Counted from the stretch's first letter, positions 52,254-61,995 are shown. The stretch is DNA of 64,000 nt from Salinilacihabitans rarus (GCF_024296665.1 NZ_CP100762.1:1426001-1490000), one strand, 5' to 3'. Made by a program: numbers and translations. Notes: generated by a model not told the origin, from the sequence alone.

Positions 52254-53425
52254 CGGTCGGTCACCCCCGGGACGGCGCCGCGTTCCTCGACGGGGAGCGG
52301 GTCGTCGGTGCGGTCGTCCTCGTCTCCCTCCGCGCCCTCGACGACCGCCCGGACGTCGCGCTCGAAGCGGTCGCGGTCGTACCGACTCGCGCGCGCTCGT
52401 ATCTCCGCGGGGTCGAAGTCGTCGGGGTCGAACCGGCTGACGGCGTCGCGAAGCGAGTCGACGGTCGGCTCGAACAGCAGGCCGGTCGTCCCCTCCTCGA
52501 CCTGGTACTTCGTGAACCCCTCGTCGACGCCCAGCAGGGGTTTGCCGGCGGTCATCGCCTCCGCGCCGACGAGCCCGAAGTCCTCCTGCTTGGGGGCGTA
52601 GACGACCGCCGTCGCCCGCGCGACCAGCGATTCGAGGTCGTCGACGTAGCCCCGGACCTCGACGTTGTCGTGGCCGCGGGCGATGGCCTCGATCCGCTCG
52701 CGTTGCTGTCCGTCGCCGGCGATCACGAGGCGCTCGTCGAGGCCGGCGAACGCCGCGGCGATCAGGTCGATGCGCTTCTCGGGGGCCAGCCGCGACCACG
52801 CGACGAAGTAGCCCTCGTCGCCCTCGTCGCGCCAGTCGCCGGTCACGGGCGGGTAGACCACCGCGGCGTCGCGGCCGTAGTAGCGGCGGATGCGGTCGCG
52901 GACGACCTCGCTGTTGGCGACGAAGCGGTCGACGTGGTCGTTCGCCTCCTTGTCCAGCGCCCGCCAGCACTTCGCGTAGGCCTTGACCGCCGCCTCGGCG
53001 ACGGGCCGACGGAACGACGACAGTCGGTCGCGGTAGAGGTCGTACAGCCAGCGCGGCGGGCTGTGGGGGTAGTGGACGATCCGCTGGTCGGGGTCGGGAA
53101 CGAACCCCTTCGAGAGCGGCGCGCTCTCGAGGATCACGTCGTAGTCGAGCAGGTCGTCGTGGGCGTCGGTCAGGTCGAGCGCGACGTTGAGCGTCTCCAG
53201 CGGGTTCATCCCCTCGTTCTTCCACTCGAGGAGGGGCCGCCACGGCAGCGAGGTGTACTTCGACTGGCGGAACGCGATCACGTCGACGTCGTCGGGCAGG
53301 TCGGTGCCGCGCGCGACGTAGGTCGTGTAGATCGGCGCGTCGAGCGCCCGCGCGGCCTCGATGGCGAACGCCTCGCCGCCGCCGATGCCGGGGAAGCGGT
53401 CGTGGAGGATCGCGACGTCGGTCAC
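52250..53425 (-). CDS. GT4 glycosyltransferase
   Basis: A 391-residue GT-B (family 4) enzyme with a GTG start (MTDVAILHDRFPGIGGGEAF) and GTGA overlap with the upstream stop. The C-terminal half shows the nucleotide-sugar signature: GYFVAWSRLAPEKRIDLIAAA, VIAGDGQQRERIEAIA, VEVRGYVDDLESLVARATAVV and KQEDFGLVGAEAMTAGKPLLG (E-x7-E motif). The retaining mechanism is expected from the family. The donor and acceptor are unknown; such enzymes build exopolysaccharide or archaeal glycolipids. Confidence 0.88.
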   Translation of the reverse strand: MTDVAILHDRFPGIGGGEAFAIEAARALDAPIYTTYVARGTDLPDDVDVIAFRQSKYTSLPWRPLLEWKNEGMNPLETLNVALDLTDAHDDLLDYDVILESAPLSKGFVPDPDQRIVHYPHSPPRWLYDLYRDRLSSFRRPVAEAAVKAYAKCWRALDKEANDHVDRFVANSEVVRDRIRRYYGRDAAVVYPPVTGDWRDEGDEGYFVAWSRLAPEKRIDLIAAAFAGLDERLVIAGDGQQRERIEAIARGHDNVEVRGYVDDLESLVARATAVVYAPKQEDFGLVGAEAMTAGKPLLGVDEGFTKYQVEEGTTGLLFEPTVDSLRDAVSRFDPDDFDPAEIRARASRYDRDRFERDVRAVVEGAEGDEDDRTDDPLPVEERGAVPGVTDR

Positions 53426-54579
53426 TGCAACACCTCCCTGAGTTCGCGGTCGGGGGTCCACGTGCCGTCCGCGCCCTCGCCGTCGCCGCCCGCGAGGAGG
53501 AGTTTCGCGCTCGCACGCGCCAGCGAGACCTGCGTGTCGAACAGCGAGTACAGCGGCTGGAGAGGGCCGAGGGCGTCCCGGGAGCCCGCGGCCACGAACG
53601 CCGCCACGCCGGCCGGGACGGCAAGCCCGAACGGGCCGAGGACCGCGAGACTGCCGAGGGTCGCGGCCGCGAGCGAGCAGACGAGCAGCCACGGCGAGAC
53701 GAGCATGAACCACCAGTTAAAGGGCAGGACGACGCGGCCGTAGGTGCCGTACCGGCCGAGGGCGTCGCGGTGGCGCCACAGCAGGCGGAGCAGCCCCATC
53801 GCGCGGCGGTCCTTCTGGCGTCGTCGCTTCCGGAACGCCGAGTGGGCCGCCTCCCGGTACCGGATCGCGGGGTCGAAGACCACGCGGCCGCCGTTGCGCC
53901 GGATCCGTAACGCGAGTTCGGTGTCGTCGGCGATCGAGTCCTCGTCGACGGGGACGATGGCGTCGCGCTCGAACGCCGAGAACGGCCCGTGGAAGATCAG
54001 CGTCGAGTCGAGGTGCGATTCGAGGGTCTGGATCGTCGCCTGCACGTCGCGGTAGCCACGCTCGACGCCGCTGCCGCCGAGGACCTCGGCGTTGCGCCCG
54101 GTGACGGCGGCGACCTCGGGGTCCGCGAGGTTCGCGACGGCCTCCCGGAGCGCGTCCGGCGCCAGCCGGGAGTCGCAGTCGGTCTTGACGACGACCTCGT
54201 TCGCCGCCGCGGCGTACCCCTCGTTGAGCGCGACCGCGAGCCCCTCGCGGTCGTCCTTCCGGACGAGCGTCAGCGACGGGGCCGCCCGCCCCTCGAAGAA
54301 CCGCTCGACGAGGTCGGCCGTCCGGTCGTCGCTGGAGTCGACGACGACGACCTCGACTCTCTCCATCGGGTAGTCGAGGGCCAGCAGGTCATCGAGTTTC
54401 GCCTCGACGATCGGTGCCTCGTTGTACGTCGGGAGGACGACGCTCACCGTCGGCTCTCGCGGCCACTTCTCGGCCGGCGACCCGCTCGGCCGGCGGACGG
54501 CGTACAGCGCGAGGTACAGCAGGTACGGCAGGCCCGTCAGCGCCAGCAGGCCCGTCAGAAGTCCGACGAGGCGTCTCAT
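53422..54579 (-). CDS. membrane-bound GT2 glycosyltransferase, first gene of the operon
   Basis: A 385-residue processive-type GT2: N-terminal membrane helix (about residues 3-24), then the GT-A domain with VSVVLPTYNEAPIVEAKLDD, VVVVDSSDDRTADLVE, VVVKTDCDSRLAPDAL (DCDS metal motif), and DDTELALRIRRNGGRVVFD; about two hydrophobic segments at residues 285-345 follow. The layout resembles cellulose-synthase-like or dolichol-phosphate-sugar enzymes. Upstream, at 54606-54619, GCGCGAAAACGCGC (TTTT on this strand) lies about 30 nt before the ATG and is both a palindrome and a possible TATA region. The 305-bp gap to ribK (54580-54884) shows no other feature. Confidence 0.85.
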   Translation of the reverse strand: MRRLVGLLTGLLALTGLPYLLYLALYAVRRPSGSPAEKWPREPTVSVVLPTYNEAPIVEAKLDDLLALDYPMERVEVVVVDSSDDRTADLVERFFEGRAAPSLTLVRKDDREGLAVALNEGYAAAANEVVVKTDCDSRLAPDALREAVANLADPEVAAVTGRNAEVLGGSGVERGYRDVQATIQTLESHLDSTLIFHGPFSAFERDAIVPVDEDSIADDTELALRIRRNGGRVVFDPAIRYREAAHSAFRKRRRQKDRRAMGLLRLLWRHRDALGRYGTYGRVVLPFNWWFMLVSPWLLVCSLAAATLGSLAVLGPFGLAVPAGVAAFVAAGSRDALGPLQPLYSLFDTQVSLARASAKLLLAGGDGEGADGTWTPDRELREVLQ

Positions 54580-54884
54580 ACACGTGCCCGGAGTATCGAC
54601 GCTGAGCGCGAAAACGCGCGCCCTTGCATTCTTCCACTCCCGTCGACGTTCGGTACGGTCACGGGTTCGTACTGGTTGCGGTGACGGGGTGGTCGACCGG
54701 ACGAGGGGCCGGACCCGGCGAACGAAACCGACCGCGGGACTGCCGACGGGCCGCCGACCGATCGGTGGTCTTTTCACCCGACCCGACCGATCACCAGTTC
54801 GTAAACTCCCGGCAACTCCATCACAGTTTCGTTACGCATCCCACATTCGGCACGCTTTTACGACGAGGGGCGAAACACCCGGGT

Positions 54885-55589
54885 ATGGAACGGACAGCGA
54901 CGGCCGCCGTCGGGCACGACGAACTCGCCGCCCTCAAGCACCTCGCGCTCGATGGCGGGCTCGAAGGCGACCTGAAGATCTCCTGTGCCGCGCTCGCGGA
55001 CCGCCTCGACGCGTCGAACCAGACCGCCTCGCGCCGCCTCCAGCGCCTCGAATCCGCCGGCTACCTCGACCGCGACACGGTCGCCGACGGCCAGTGGGTC
55101 GCGGTCACCGACGACGGCGAGGCCGCCCTCCGCGCCGAGTTCGAAGATTACCGCCGCATCTTCGAGACCGAACCCGAGGTCGAACTCGAAGGGACCGTCA
55201 CCAGCGGCATGGGCGAGGGCCGCCACTACATCTCGCTGCCGGGGTACAGCCGCCAGTTCGAGGAGCGACTGGGCTACGAGCCGTTCCCCGGGACGCTCAA
55301 CGTCGACCTCCGCGAGGACAGCGTCCGGCGGCGCAGCGCCGTCGCCTCGCTGGAGCCGGTCCACATCGACGGCTGGGAGGACGACGAGCGCACCTACGGC
55401 CCCGCGGTCTGTCACCCGGCGACGGTCGAGACGGCCGACGGCTCGACGTACGAGGGCGCCCACACGATCGCGCCCGAACGGACCCACCACGACGACGACC
55501 AGCTCGAACTCATCGCGCCGGCGAAACTCCGCGACGCCCTCGCGCTCGCCGACGGCGATCACGTCACGATCCACGTGGAGGGGCGCTAA
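54885..55589 (+). CDS. ribK: CTP-dependent riboflavin kinase with N-terminal winged helix
   Basis: Archaeal RibK (234 residues) phosphorylates riboflavin with CTP to make FMN. The N-terminal 90 residues are an ArsR/MarR-like winged helix, [16 protein letters not shown]...[23 protein letters not shown], giving it a possible DNA-binding or autoregulatory role. The kinase part has [37 protein letters not shown] and VCHPATVE, typical of the RibK/DUF120 fold. GCTTTTACG about 28 nt before the ATG is the probable TATA. A ribB gene follows 1 nt later. Confidence 0.92.
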   Translation: MERTATAAVGHDELAALKHLALDGGLEGDLKISCAALADRLDASNQTASRRLQRLESAGYLDRDTVADGQWVAVTDDGEAALRAEFEDYRRIFETEPEVELEGTVTSGMGEGRHYISLPGYSRQFEERLGYEPFPGTLNVDLREDSVRRRSAVASLEPVHIDGWEDDERTYGPAVCHPATVETADGSTYEGAHTIAPERTHHDDDQLELIAPAKLRDALALADGDHVTIHVEGR

Positions 55590-55590
55590 C

Positions 55591-56289
55591 ATGACGGGAC
55601 GTGCCAGCGCGAACGCCGGCGAGGCGACGAGCGCCCGGAGCGAGAGCGACGACGTCGAGCGCGCGATGGAGGCGCTGCGGCGCGGCGAACCGATCCTCGT
55701 GCACGACGCCGCCGACCGCGAGGGCGAGACCGACCTGATCTACCACGCCGACGCCGTCACGCCGGCGGCGGTCTCGCGGCTGCGCAACGACGCCGGCGGG
55801 CTGATCTGCGTCGCCCTCGGCCACGACGTCGCCGAGGCGTTCGACCTGCCGTTCTACACGGAGGCGGTCGACCACCCCGCCGCGGGCGACCACGACCTCG
55901 GCTACGACGAACGGTCGTCGTTCTCGCTCACGGTCAACCACCGCGACACGTTCACGGGGGTCACCGACAACGACCGCTCGCTGACCATCCGCTCGCTCGG
56001 CGCGGCCGCCGCCGACCCCGACGACGTCGCCTTCGCCGAGGAGTTCCGCGTCCCCGGCCACGTCCACCTGCTGAAGGCCGCGCCCGACCTGCTGGGCCAC
56101 CGCGAGGGCCACACCGAACTCGGCGTCGCCCTCGCCGAGGCCGCCGACCTCGCGCCCGCCGTCGTCGTCTGCGAGATGCTCGACGGCGCGACCGGCGAGG
56201 CCCTGTCCCCCGCCGACGCCCGCGCGTACGCGAACCGCAACGGGTTCGTCTACCTCGAGGGCCGCGACGTCCTCGACCGGCTGGGCTGA
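55591..56289 (+). CDS. ribB: 3,4-dihydroxy-2-butanone 4-phosphate synthase
   Basis: Makes the four-carbon precursor of riboflavin from ribulose 5-phosphate. The 232-residue protein shows PILVHDAADREGETDLIYHADAV (metal-binding acidic loop), AVSRLRNDAGGLICVALGHD, NHRDTFTGVTDNDRSLTIR and GHREGHTELGVALAEAADLAP. No GTP cyclohydrolase II domain is present. It is coupled to ribK (spacing 1 nt), so riboflavin synthesis and kinase are made together. A Ser/Ala-rich 25-residue start precedes the fold. Confidence 0.94.
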   Translation: MTGRASANAGEATSARSESDDVERAMEALRRGEPILVHDAADREGETDLIYHADAVTPAAVSRLRNDAGGLICVALGHDVAEAFDLPFYTEAVDHPAAGDHDLGYDERSSFSLTVNHRDTFTGVTDNDRSLTIRSLGAAAADPDDVAFAEEFRVPGHVHLLKAAPDLLGHREGHTELGVALAEAADLAPAVVVCEMLDGATGEALSPADARAYANRNGFVYLEGRDVLDRLG

Positions 56290-56351
56290 CGGGCGCGCGG
56301 GGTGGAACCGAATCGCGAACGTTCATTATGGAGGGTTCCGTCTCCCTGCCC

Positions 56352-57281
56352 ATGAGCTTCGACGAGATGGACGTCGACACGATCTGGATGGACGGGGAGT
56401 TCGTCGACTGGGACGACGCACAGATCCACGTTCTCACCCACGGCCTCCACTACGGCACCGGCGTCTTCGAGGGCGCGCGCTGTTACGACACCGAGAACGG
56501 CCCCGCGATCTTCCGCTGGGAGGAACACCTCGAACGGCTCTATCACTCCTGTAAACCCTACGAGATGGAGATCGACCACTCCCCCGAGGAGCTGACCGAG
56601 GCCACGCTCGAACTCATCCGCCGGCAGGACCTCGCCTCCTGTTACATCCGCCCGATCGCCTTCTACGGCTACCACTCCCTCGGCGTCAGCCCCGGCGACT
56701 GCCCGACCCGCACCGCCATCGCCGTCTGGCCGTGGGGCGCCTACCTCGGCGAGGAGGCCCTCGAAAACGGCATCGAGGTGATGGTCTCCTCGTGGCGCAA
56801 ACACTCCTCGAGCCAGATCCCGACGAACGCGAAGACCACCGGCCTCTACGTCAATAGCATGCTCGCCGGCGAGGAGGCCCGCCGCCACGGCTACGCCGAG
56901 GCGATCGTCCTCAACAAGGAGGGCCACGTCGCCGAGGGCCCCGGCGAGAACGTCTTCCTCGTGCGCGACGGCGAACTCTACACGCCCGGCCTCTCGGAGT
57001 CGATCCTCGACGGGATCACCCGCGACACCGTCATCGAGATCGCACGCGACCTCGGCTACACCGTCAACGACGACGTCTCGATCTCCCGGGGCGAACTCCA
57101 CACGGCCGACGAACTGTTCTTCACCGGCTCCGCGGCCGAGGTCACCCCCATCCGCAAGGTCGACAACGTCGTCGTCGGCGACGGCTCCCGCGGTCCCGTC
57201 ACCGAGGAGATCCAGCAGCGCTTCTTCGACGTCGTCGAGCGCCGCGTCGACGACTACGAGGAGTGGTTCACCTACGTCTAG
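56352..57281 (+). CDS. ilvE: branched-chain-amino-acid aminotransferase
   Basis: PLP-dependent class IV transaminase (309 residues), last step of Val/Leu/Ile synthesis. Motifs: IWMDGEFVDWDDAQIHVLTHGLHYGTGVFEGARCYDTE, AKTTGLYVNSMLAGEEARRHGYAEAIVLN (includes the PLP lysine), GENVFLVRDGELYTP, ITRDTVIEIARDLG and FFTGSAAEVTPIRKVD. The start at 56352 fits a TTCATTATG box about 27 nt upstream; an ATG at 56328 would overlap that box. It lies about 48 kb from the ilv/leu operon, so control is separate. D-amino-acid transaminase is unlikely. Confidence 0.95.
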   Translation: MSFDEMDVDTIWMDGEFVDWDDAQIHVLTHGLHYGTGVFEGARCYDTENGPAIFRWEEHLERLYHSCKPYEMEIDHSPEELTEATLELIRRQDLASCYIRPIAFYGYHSLGVSPGDCPTRTAIAVWPWGAYLGEEALENGIEVMVSSWRKHSSSQIPTNAKTTGLYVNSMLAGEEARRHGYAEAIVLNKEGHVAEGPGENVFLVRDGELYTPGLSESILDGITRDTVIEIARDLGYTVNDDVSISRGELHTADELFFTGSAAEVTPIRKVDNVVVGDGSRGPVTEEIQQRFFDVVERRVDDYEEWFTYV

Positions 57282-57361
57282 TACACCCACCGTTTGCGCT
57301 GTGTGCGGTCGCGCCGCGGTGTGGCATCGCCGCTCCCGGCGGGACACAAACGCGGTAAACG

Positions 57362-58045
57362 TTAGTCGTCGTCGGCGCTGCGCTCGTCGACGACGTCGAT
57401 CGGGATGCCGGCGTCCATCCCCCGCTTGCGCTCGGCGTCGCCGAAGCCGGCGCTGAGCACGCGGGTGAGCGCGTCCTCGACGTCCTCGTCGAGTTCGGTG
57501 ATGCGATCGGACTCGACCTCGATGACGAACCCCGTCGTGATGTTCGGCGACGTCGGGAGAAAGAGCACCTCGCGGCCGTCGTCGGTCGTCTTGCCGGTCT
57601 TGAACGCCGTCATCCGCAGCCCGTTCCACGTCTCGAGCTTGACCGGCTTCTGGAGCGACTCCTGCTCGCCGAAGGCCGTCTCGGCGGCCATCTTCGAGGC
57701 GTTGTAGACGACCCGGAGCCCGGGGACGCGGTTCGCGACGTCGTCGACGATCCGCTCGACGAGGCCGCCGATGGTCGTCCGCATCAGGTAGCCCACCGAG
57801 AGCGTGAGGATGATAAAGACCGTCAGCGTGACGAGCACCCGGAGGAACTGGGCGAGTTGCTCGCGGGTCTCGACGGCCTGTCCGGTGTTGCCGGGTACGA
57901 GCTGTTTGAGCACGTTCGCGTCGAGGATCAACTCGGGCGTGACCCCGGCGATGATGCCGTAGAGCCAGTAGATGATGTAGAGGGTCACGAGGATCGGCCC
58001 GAGGACGATGAGCCCGCTCGCGAAGTCCCGCTTCCACGAGGTCAT
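57362..58045 (-). CDS. DUF502 membrane protein
   Basis: A 227-residue protein with two hydrophobic N-terminal helices: residues about 9-32 (LIVLGPILVTLYIIYWLYGIIAG) and 68-88 (LVTLTVFIILTLSVGYLM). The DUF502 signature PTSPNITTGFVIEV sits near residue 170. The soluble C-terminus is acidic (DVEDALTRVLSAGF). The function is unknown; bacterial members are often near cell-envelope genes. It converges on ilvE with an 80-bp gap, and no co-transcribed partner is clear. Confidence 0.88.
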   Translation of the reverse strand: MTSWKRDFASGLIVLGPILVTLYIIYWLYGIIAGVTPELILDANVLKQLVPGNTGQAVETREQLAQFLRVLVTLTVFIILTLSVGYLMRTTIGGLVERIVDDVANRVPGLRVVYNASKMAAETAFGEQESLQKPVKLETWNGLRMTAFKTGKTTDDGREVLFLPTSPNITTGFVIEVESDRITELDEDVEDALTRVLSAGFGDAERKRGMDAGIPIDVVDERSADDD

Positions 58046-58084
58046 GTGGAGAGACTCACACCACGGGATTATGAGCCCTTCCCT

Positions 58085-58921
58085 TCACCGGCCCAGAACC
58101 GCTCGCGCGGCGAACAGGAGGTTCTCCTTGCGTTCCATCACCCGGCGGTAGAAGTACGACATCCAGCGGCCCCCGTAGGGGACGTACTGCCAGACCTCGT
58201 ACTCGCGTGCGAGGTCGGTCTGGGCGTCCTCGCGCACGCCCATCAGCATCTGGACCTCGAAGTCGGTGCCGTGTTCCTCGTGTAACGCGACGGCGTGGTC
58301 GATCATCGCCGGGTCGTGGCTCCCGACGGCGATTCCCCCGTCGTAGTGCTCGAAGGCGTATTCGAGCAGGTCGCGGTACTCCCGGTCGACCCGCGCCCTG
58401 TCCGTGTAGGCGACGTCGCTCGGCTCGTCGTAGGCGCCCTTGACGAACCGGACCTTCCCCGGCACGTCCGCCAGCCGCTCGACGTCCTCGCGGGTGCGTC
58501 TGAGGTTCGCCTGCACGCAGACGCCGACGCCGCCGTCGTGTTCGCGGGCGAGGTCCTCGAAGGCGTCCAGCGTCGCGTCGGTCGTCGTGTGGTCCTCCAT
58601 GTCGATCCAGACGAAGACGCCGCGCTCGGCCGCGCGGTCGACGATGCCGTCGAGCAGGTCCCGGAAGACGTCCTCGCCGAGGTCCAGACCGACCTGAGAG
58701 GGTTTGACCGAGACGCACGCCTCGAGGTCCGAGTCCGCGACGTCGTCGACGAGCGCCCGATACTCCGCGGCGTCGGCCGCCGCGGGCGGGCGTTCGTCGT
58801 AGTGTTCGCCGAGCAGATTGATGATCGCCTTGACGTTCCGCTCGTTCAGGCCCCGCACGTGGTCCAGTGCCTCCGCGGGCTCCTCGCCGGCGACGAACCG
58901 ACTCGCGATCGGTGGGATCAT
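58085..58921 (-). CDS. proline dehydrogenase
   Basis: FAD-dependent monofunctional ProDH (278 residues) oxidising L-proline to pyrroline-5-carboxylate. The TIM barrel has SVKPSQVGLDLGEDVF, VFVWIDMEDHTTTDATLDAF, VGVCVQANLRRTREDVE, KVRFVKGAYDEPSD, GIAVGSHDPAMIDHAV and FEVQMLMGVREDAQ, ending YGGRWMSYFYRRVMERKEN, the family C-terminus. The start at 58921 (MIPPIASRFVAG) is about 25 nt from a CTTATAAC box on this strand, a leaderless layout; the in-frame ATG at 58957 would precede the TATA. The pyrroline-carboxylate dehydrogenase gene is not in the window. Confidence 0.92.
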   Translation of the reverse strand: MIPPIASRFVAGEEPAEALDHVRGLNERNVKAIINLLGEHYDERPPAAADAAEYRALVDDVADSDLEACVSVKPSQVGLDLGEDVFRDLLDGIVDRAAERGVFVWIDMEDHTTTDATLDAFEDLAREHDGGVGVCVQANLRRTREDVERLADVPGKVRFVKGAYDEPSDVAYTDRARVDREYRDLLEYAFEHYDGGIAVGSHDPAMIDHAVALHEEHGTDFEVQMLMGVREDAQTDLAREYEVWQYVPYGGRWMSYFYRRVMERKENLLFAARAVLGR

Positions 58922-59027
58922 ACTGACACGTAGGGTCGCCGTTATAAGGTAGTTCATGATTTCGATCGAGCGGACCGGCCCGCCGCAAACCACCCTCGTT
59001 AAGACACGCCGGTTCGTCCCGCCGGAC

Positions 59028-59573
59028 ATGGCAGTGTTCGAGACGGTCGCGGTCGCGTTCTGGGCGATGTTGCCCGCCTACGTGCCGAACAACGCGGCGG
59101 TGCTCGCCGGCGGCGGCCGCCCCATCGACGGCGGCCGCGAGTGGAACGGCAGGCGGATCCTCGGCGACGGGAAGACCTGGCGCGGGACGGCCGTCGGCAC
59201 CCTCGCCGGCGCCGTCCTCGCGCTCGTCCTGAACGCCGTCGGCGGGGACGTCGGCGCCGCACTCGGCGTCTCGCTGCCCGAGTTCCCCGTCCCGGTCGTC
59301 CTCGCGCTCCCGTTCGGCGCGATGCTCGGGGACATCCTCGCGTCCTTCCTCAAGCGCCGGACCGGGCGCGAGCGCGGCGCCGCCTTCCCCGGCGTCGACC
59401 AGCTCGACTTCGTCGTCGTCTCGCTCGCGCTCGCGGCCGCCGTCGCCCCCGGCTGGTTCCGCGAGGTGTTCCTCTGGGACGTCCTGTTCGTGGTGCTCGT
59501 CATCACGCCGATTCTGCACGTGGCGACGAACGCCATCGCGTACACGCTCGGGCTGAAAGACGAGCCCTGGTGA
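59028..59573 (+). CDS. carS: CDP-archaeol synthase
   Basis: Integral membrane enzyme of 181 residues that loads CTP onto 2,3-di-O-geranylgeranylglyceryl phosphate, giving CDP-archaeol for archaeal phospholipids. Five or so hydrophobic segments are visible. Family motifs are AYVPNNAAVLAGGGRPIDGG, RRILGDGKTWRGTAVGTLAG, GAMLGDILASFLKRRTGRERGAAFPGVDQLDFV. Conserved Asp/Lys/Arg residues in the GDGKTWRG loop match. It is divergent from proline dehydrogenase. The start at 59028 (MAVFETVAVAFWAML) replaces a longer frame starting at 58956. Confidence 0.92.
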   Translation: MAVFETVAVAFWAMLPAYVPNNAAVLAGGGRPIDGGREWNGRRILGDGKTWRGTAVGTLAGAVLALVLNAVGGDVGAALGVSLPEFPVPVVLALPFGAMLGDILASFLKRRTGRERGAAFPGVDQLDFVVVSLALAAAVAPGWFREVFLWDVLFVVLVITPILHVATNAIAYTLGLKDEPW

Positions 59574-59597
59574 GAGCGGTCGACGCGAGGCCGCGCG

Positions 59598-60668
59598 CTA
59601 CTCCGTCTCCTCCGCGGACGGTACGTCGCTCGCCGCCCACCGCAGTTCGATGCTGGCGGTGTCGGTCGCAAGCGGGAGTCGCGACGCGGTCACCTCCGAC
59701 AGGACCTGCTCGGGCGGCGACAGCCGGACGGGCTCGCCGTCGACGACGACCGTCACCTCGCTTGCCGTCGGCAGGCGGGCCTCGAGTCGGTCGATCGACT
59801 CGACGACGGCGTCGCTTCCGCCGTCCGCCGCGGACGGGCCGTCGCCGTCCTCGACCGGGACGCCGCCGAACACCGGGCGGACGGACACGTCGTCGCTCCG
59901 GTTCGAGAGCACGGCGTTGATCGCCGCGCCGACGAGGACGACGAGACCGCAGAAGTACAGCCACGTCACGACCACGAGAACGTTCCCCAGCGTCCCCCCA
60001 CCGCCACCGCCGTACTCGAGGTAGAGCTGGAACAGCGACTCGAACGAGACGAGACCGACGGCGGCAAAGCCCACGCCCGGCATCACCTCCGGAACTGACA
60101 CGTCGGGCTCGTCGGGGAAGAGGTAGTACATCGGCGACAGCGCCAGCCCGACGCCGAGGACGAGCAGCAGCCGCTGACCGAACCAGCCGGCGCCGACTCC
60201 GACGTCGACCGACAACGTCGACTCGAGTGCGACGGTCACGAGGAGCACCACCGCGACGGAGACCAGCACGACGAATCCGTCCGCGAGCTGGTCCGCGAAC
60301 GTGTTCTCGCTCGGCGTCTCGTAGATGTCCGAGAAGGCGGTGTCGAGGCTCCGGAAGATGCGAAGCGCCCCCCACAGGAGGACGACCGCCCCGAGTATCG
60401 ACACCCCTCTGGACGTGTTCTGGAGTTCGGCGACGAGGACGTCTCCCGCGCCGGGCGTGATCGTCGCGCTGACGATCTGCAAGAACGCGTCCTCCAGTCG
60501 CCGGTCGCCCGTGGCCGATATCACGGCCATCACCAGCAACAGCAGCGGCAACAGCGAGACGAACGCGTGGTACGCGAGGCTGCCCGCCATGAACGTGACG
60601 CGTTCTGTCCGAAGCTCGTGAACGATAGCGCGAAGGAGCGTCGTCGCACGTACCCTACGTGATCGCAT
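59598..60668 (-). CDS. YihY/BrkB-family membrane protein
   Basis: A 356-residue protein with six-ish helices. YihY motifs: [53 protein letters not shown] and [28 protein letters not shown]. The C-terminal 95 residues ([11 protein letters not shown]...) are acidic and soluble, a haloarchaeal extension absent from short bacterial members. The family role is unsettled (once called ribonuclease BN in error). The start at 60668 is preferred because a GCTTTTCG box lies about 28 nt upstream; an ATG at 60683 would add five residues. Confidence 0.85.
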   Translation of the reverse strand: MRSRRVRATTLLRAIVHELRTERVTFMAGSLAYHAFVSLLPLLLLVMAVISATGDRRLEDAFLQIVSATITPGAGDVLVAELQNTSRGVSILGAVVLLWGALRIFRSLDTAFSDIYETPSENTFADQLADGFVVLVSVAVVLLVTVALESTLSVDVGVGAGWFGQRLLLVLGVGLALSPMYYLFPDEPDVSVPEVMPGVGFAAVGLVSFESLFQLYLEYGGGGGGTLGNVLVVVTWLYFCGLVVLVGAAINAVLSNRSDDVSVRPVFGGVPVEDGDGPSAADGGSDAVVESIDRLEARLPTASEVTVVVDGEPVRLSPPEQVLSEVTASRLPLATDTASIELRWAASDVPSAEETE

Positions 60669-60824
60669 TGGTTCATGGAACAAAAAGCACGTACGAAAAG
60701 CCTATCGGGATCGGTCGCCGATCGTTCGGCTCGTCTGTCACGTGTGGGCGGTCCCGGACCGCGTCGGCCCGTCGGCGCGTCCGTTCCACACCGCTTATCC
60801 CGGTCCGGTGCGCCTCTCCCGTCG

Positions 60825-61352
60825 ATGACCAACCAGGAACTCATCGACGCGCTCCGGGCGGCCGACGCCGTCCGCTTCGGCGAGTTCGAACTCTCCCACG
60901 GCGGCACCAGCGAGTACTACGTCGACAAGTACCTCTTCGAGACCGACCCGCGGTGTCTGGAACTGATCGCCGACGCCTTCGCCGAGCGCATAGACGACGA
61001 CGCGAAACTCGCGGGGGTCGCGCTGGGTGCGGTCCCCCTCGCCGCGGCGACCAGCGTCGCCGCGGGCGTCCCGTACGTCGTCGCGCGCAAGCAGCGCAAG
61101 GAGTACGGCACCGGGAACCTGATCGAGGGACGGCTGGCGGAGGGAGAGGAGGTCGTCGTCCTCGAAGACATCGTCACGACGGGGACGAGCCTCGTCGACG
61201 CCGTGGAGGCGCTGCGCGAGGCGGGCGCGACCGTCGAGCGCGCGCTGGTCGTCGTCGACCGCCAAGAGGGCGGCCGCGAGACCGTCGAGGAGGCCGGCGT
61301 CGAGATGGAGGCGCTGGTGACCGCCGAGGAACTGCTGGCGGGCCGGGACTAG
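60825..61352 (+). CDS. pyrE: orotate phosphoribosyltransferase
   Basis: Pyrimidine synthesis enzyme (175 residues) making orotidine 5'-phosphate from orotate and PRPP. The PRPP loop is [21 protein letters not shown], preceded by [18 protein letters not shown] and [17 protein letters not shown] (a lysine/arginine active-site loop). It begins [44 protein letters not shown] about 30 nt before the ATG is its likely TATA. The tail ends LLAGRD. It converges on the aldolase gene (1-nt gap). Confidence 0.95.
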   Translation: MTNQELIDALRAADAVRFGEFELSHGGTSEYYVDKYLFETDPRCLELIADAFAERIDDDAKLAGVALGAVPLAAATSVAAGVPYVVARKQRKEYGTGNLIEGRLAEGEEVVVLEDIVTTGTSLVDAVEALREAGATVERALVVVDRQEGGRETVEEAGVEMEALVTAEELLAGRD

Positions 61353-61353
61353 C

Positions 61354-61995
61354 TCACTGCCCGTAGGACTCGAACTGCTCGATCACCGTCTCGAGTTCGT
61401 CGTCCGAGAGCGTCTCCGGTTCGAGACCGGCCGCGCGCGTTTCGAGGTACAGGCGCGCGAGGCTCTCGACGTGGACCGTATTTTCGAGGGCGGTGTCGAG
61501 GTCCCGCGCGGTGACGACCAGCCCGTGGTTCTCGATGAACGAGGCGGTCGCGTCCGCCTCCGCCATCGCAGTCACGATGTTCGCCGCGAGTTCGTCGGTC
61601 CCGTAGGGGGCGTACTCGGCGACCGGGACCCGCTTGCCGACGGCGACGATCATGTAGTGGATCGGCGGCAGCGGTTCGTGGGCGACCGCCAGCGCCGTCG
61701 ACCACGGCGAGTGGGTGTGGACGATCGCGCCGACGTCCTCGCGGCGGTAGATCGCCGAGTGCATCGGCACCTCGCTGCTCGGGGCCATCCGGCCGTCGCG
61801 GCGCTCGCCGTCGACGCCGACGACGGGGACGTCCGCGGCGTCGAACGCGTCGTAGGGGACGCCGGTGGGGGTGATCGCGAACGCGTCGCCGTCGGTCCCG
61901 TCGCGGACGCTCAGGTTGCCCGTCCGACCGGGCGTGAGCGCGGCCAGTTCCGCCGCGCGGTCGACGACCGCGCGCCGTTCGTCTTCGAGGATCAC
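61354..61995 (-). CDS. class II aldolase/adducin-family protein (fuculose-1-phosphate aldolase-like)
   Basis: A 213-residue zinc-dependent aldolase-like enzyme. Ligands: [13 protein letters not shown] (two His), [33 protein letters not shown] (third His and the acidic residue). The N-terminus [29 protein letters not shown] is the substrate/phosphate loop. It is likely to cleave a sugar phosphate such as fuculose-1-phosphate, or to act in 5-deoxy-sugar or methylthio salvage, as class II aldolases of archaea do. Its start is translationally coupled to the HAD gene upstream (ATGA). Confidence 0.82.
   Translation of the reverse strand: MILEDERRAVVDRAAELAALTPGRTGNLSVRDGTDGDAFAITPTGVPYDAFDAADVPVVGVDGERRDGRMAPSSEVPMHSAIYRREDVGAIVHTHSPWSTALAVAHEPLPPIHYMIVAVGKRVPVAEYAPYGTDELAANIVTAMAEADATASFIENHGLVVTARDLDTALENTVHVESLARLYLETRAAGLEPETLSDDELETVIEQFESYGQ

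Noticed and set aside
54606-54619. GCGCGAAAACGCGC as a terminator
   Set aside because: It lies upstream of the first gene of the minus-strand operon at the distance of a promoter, not downstream of any gene.
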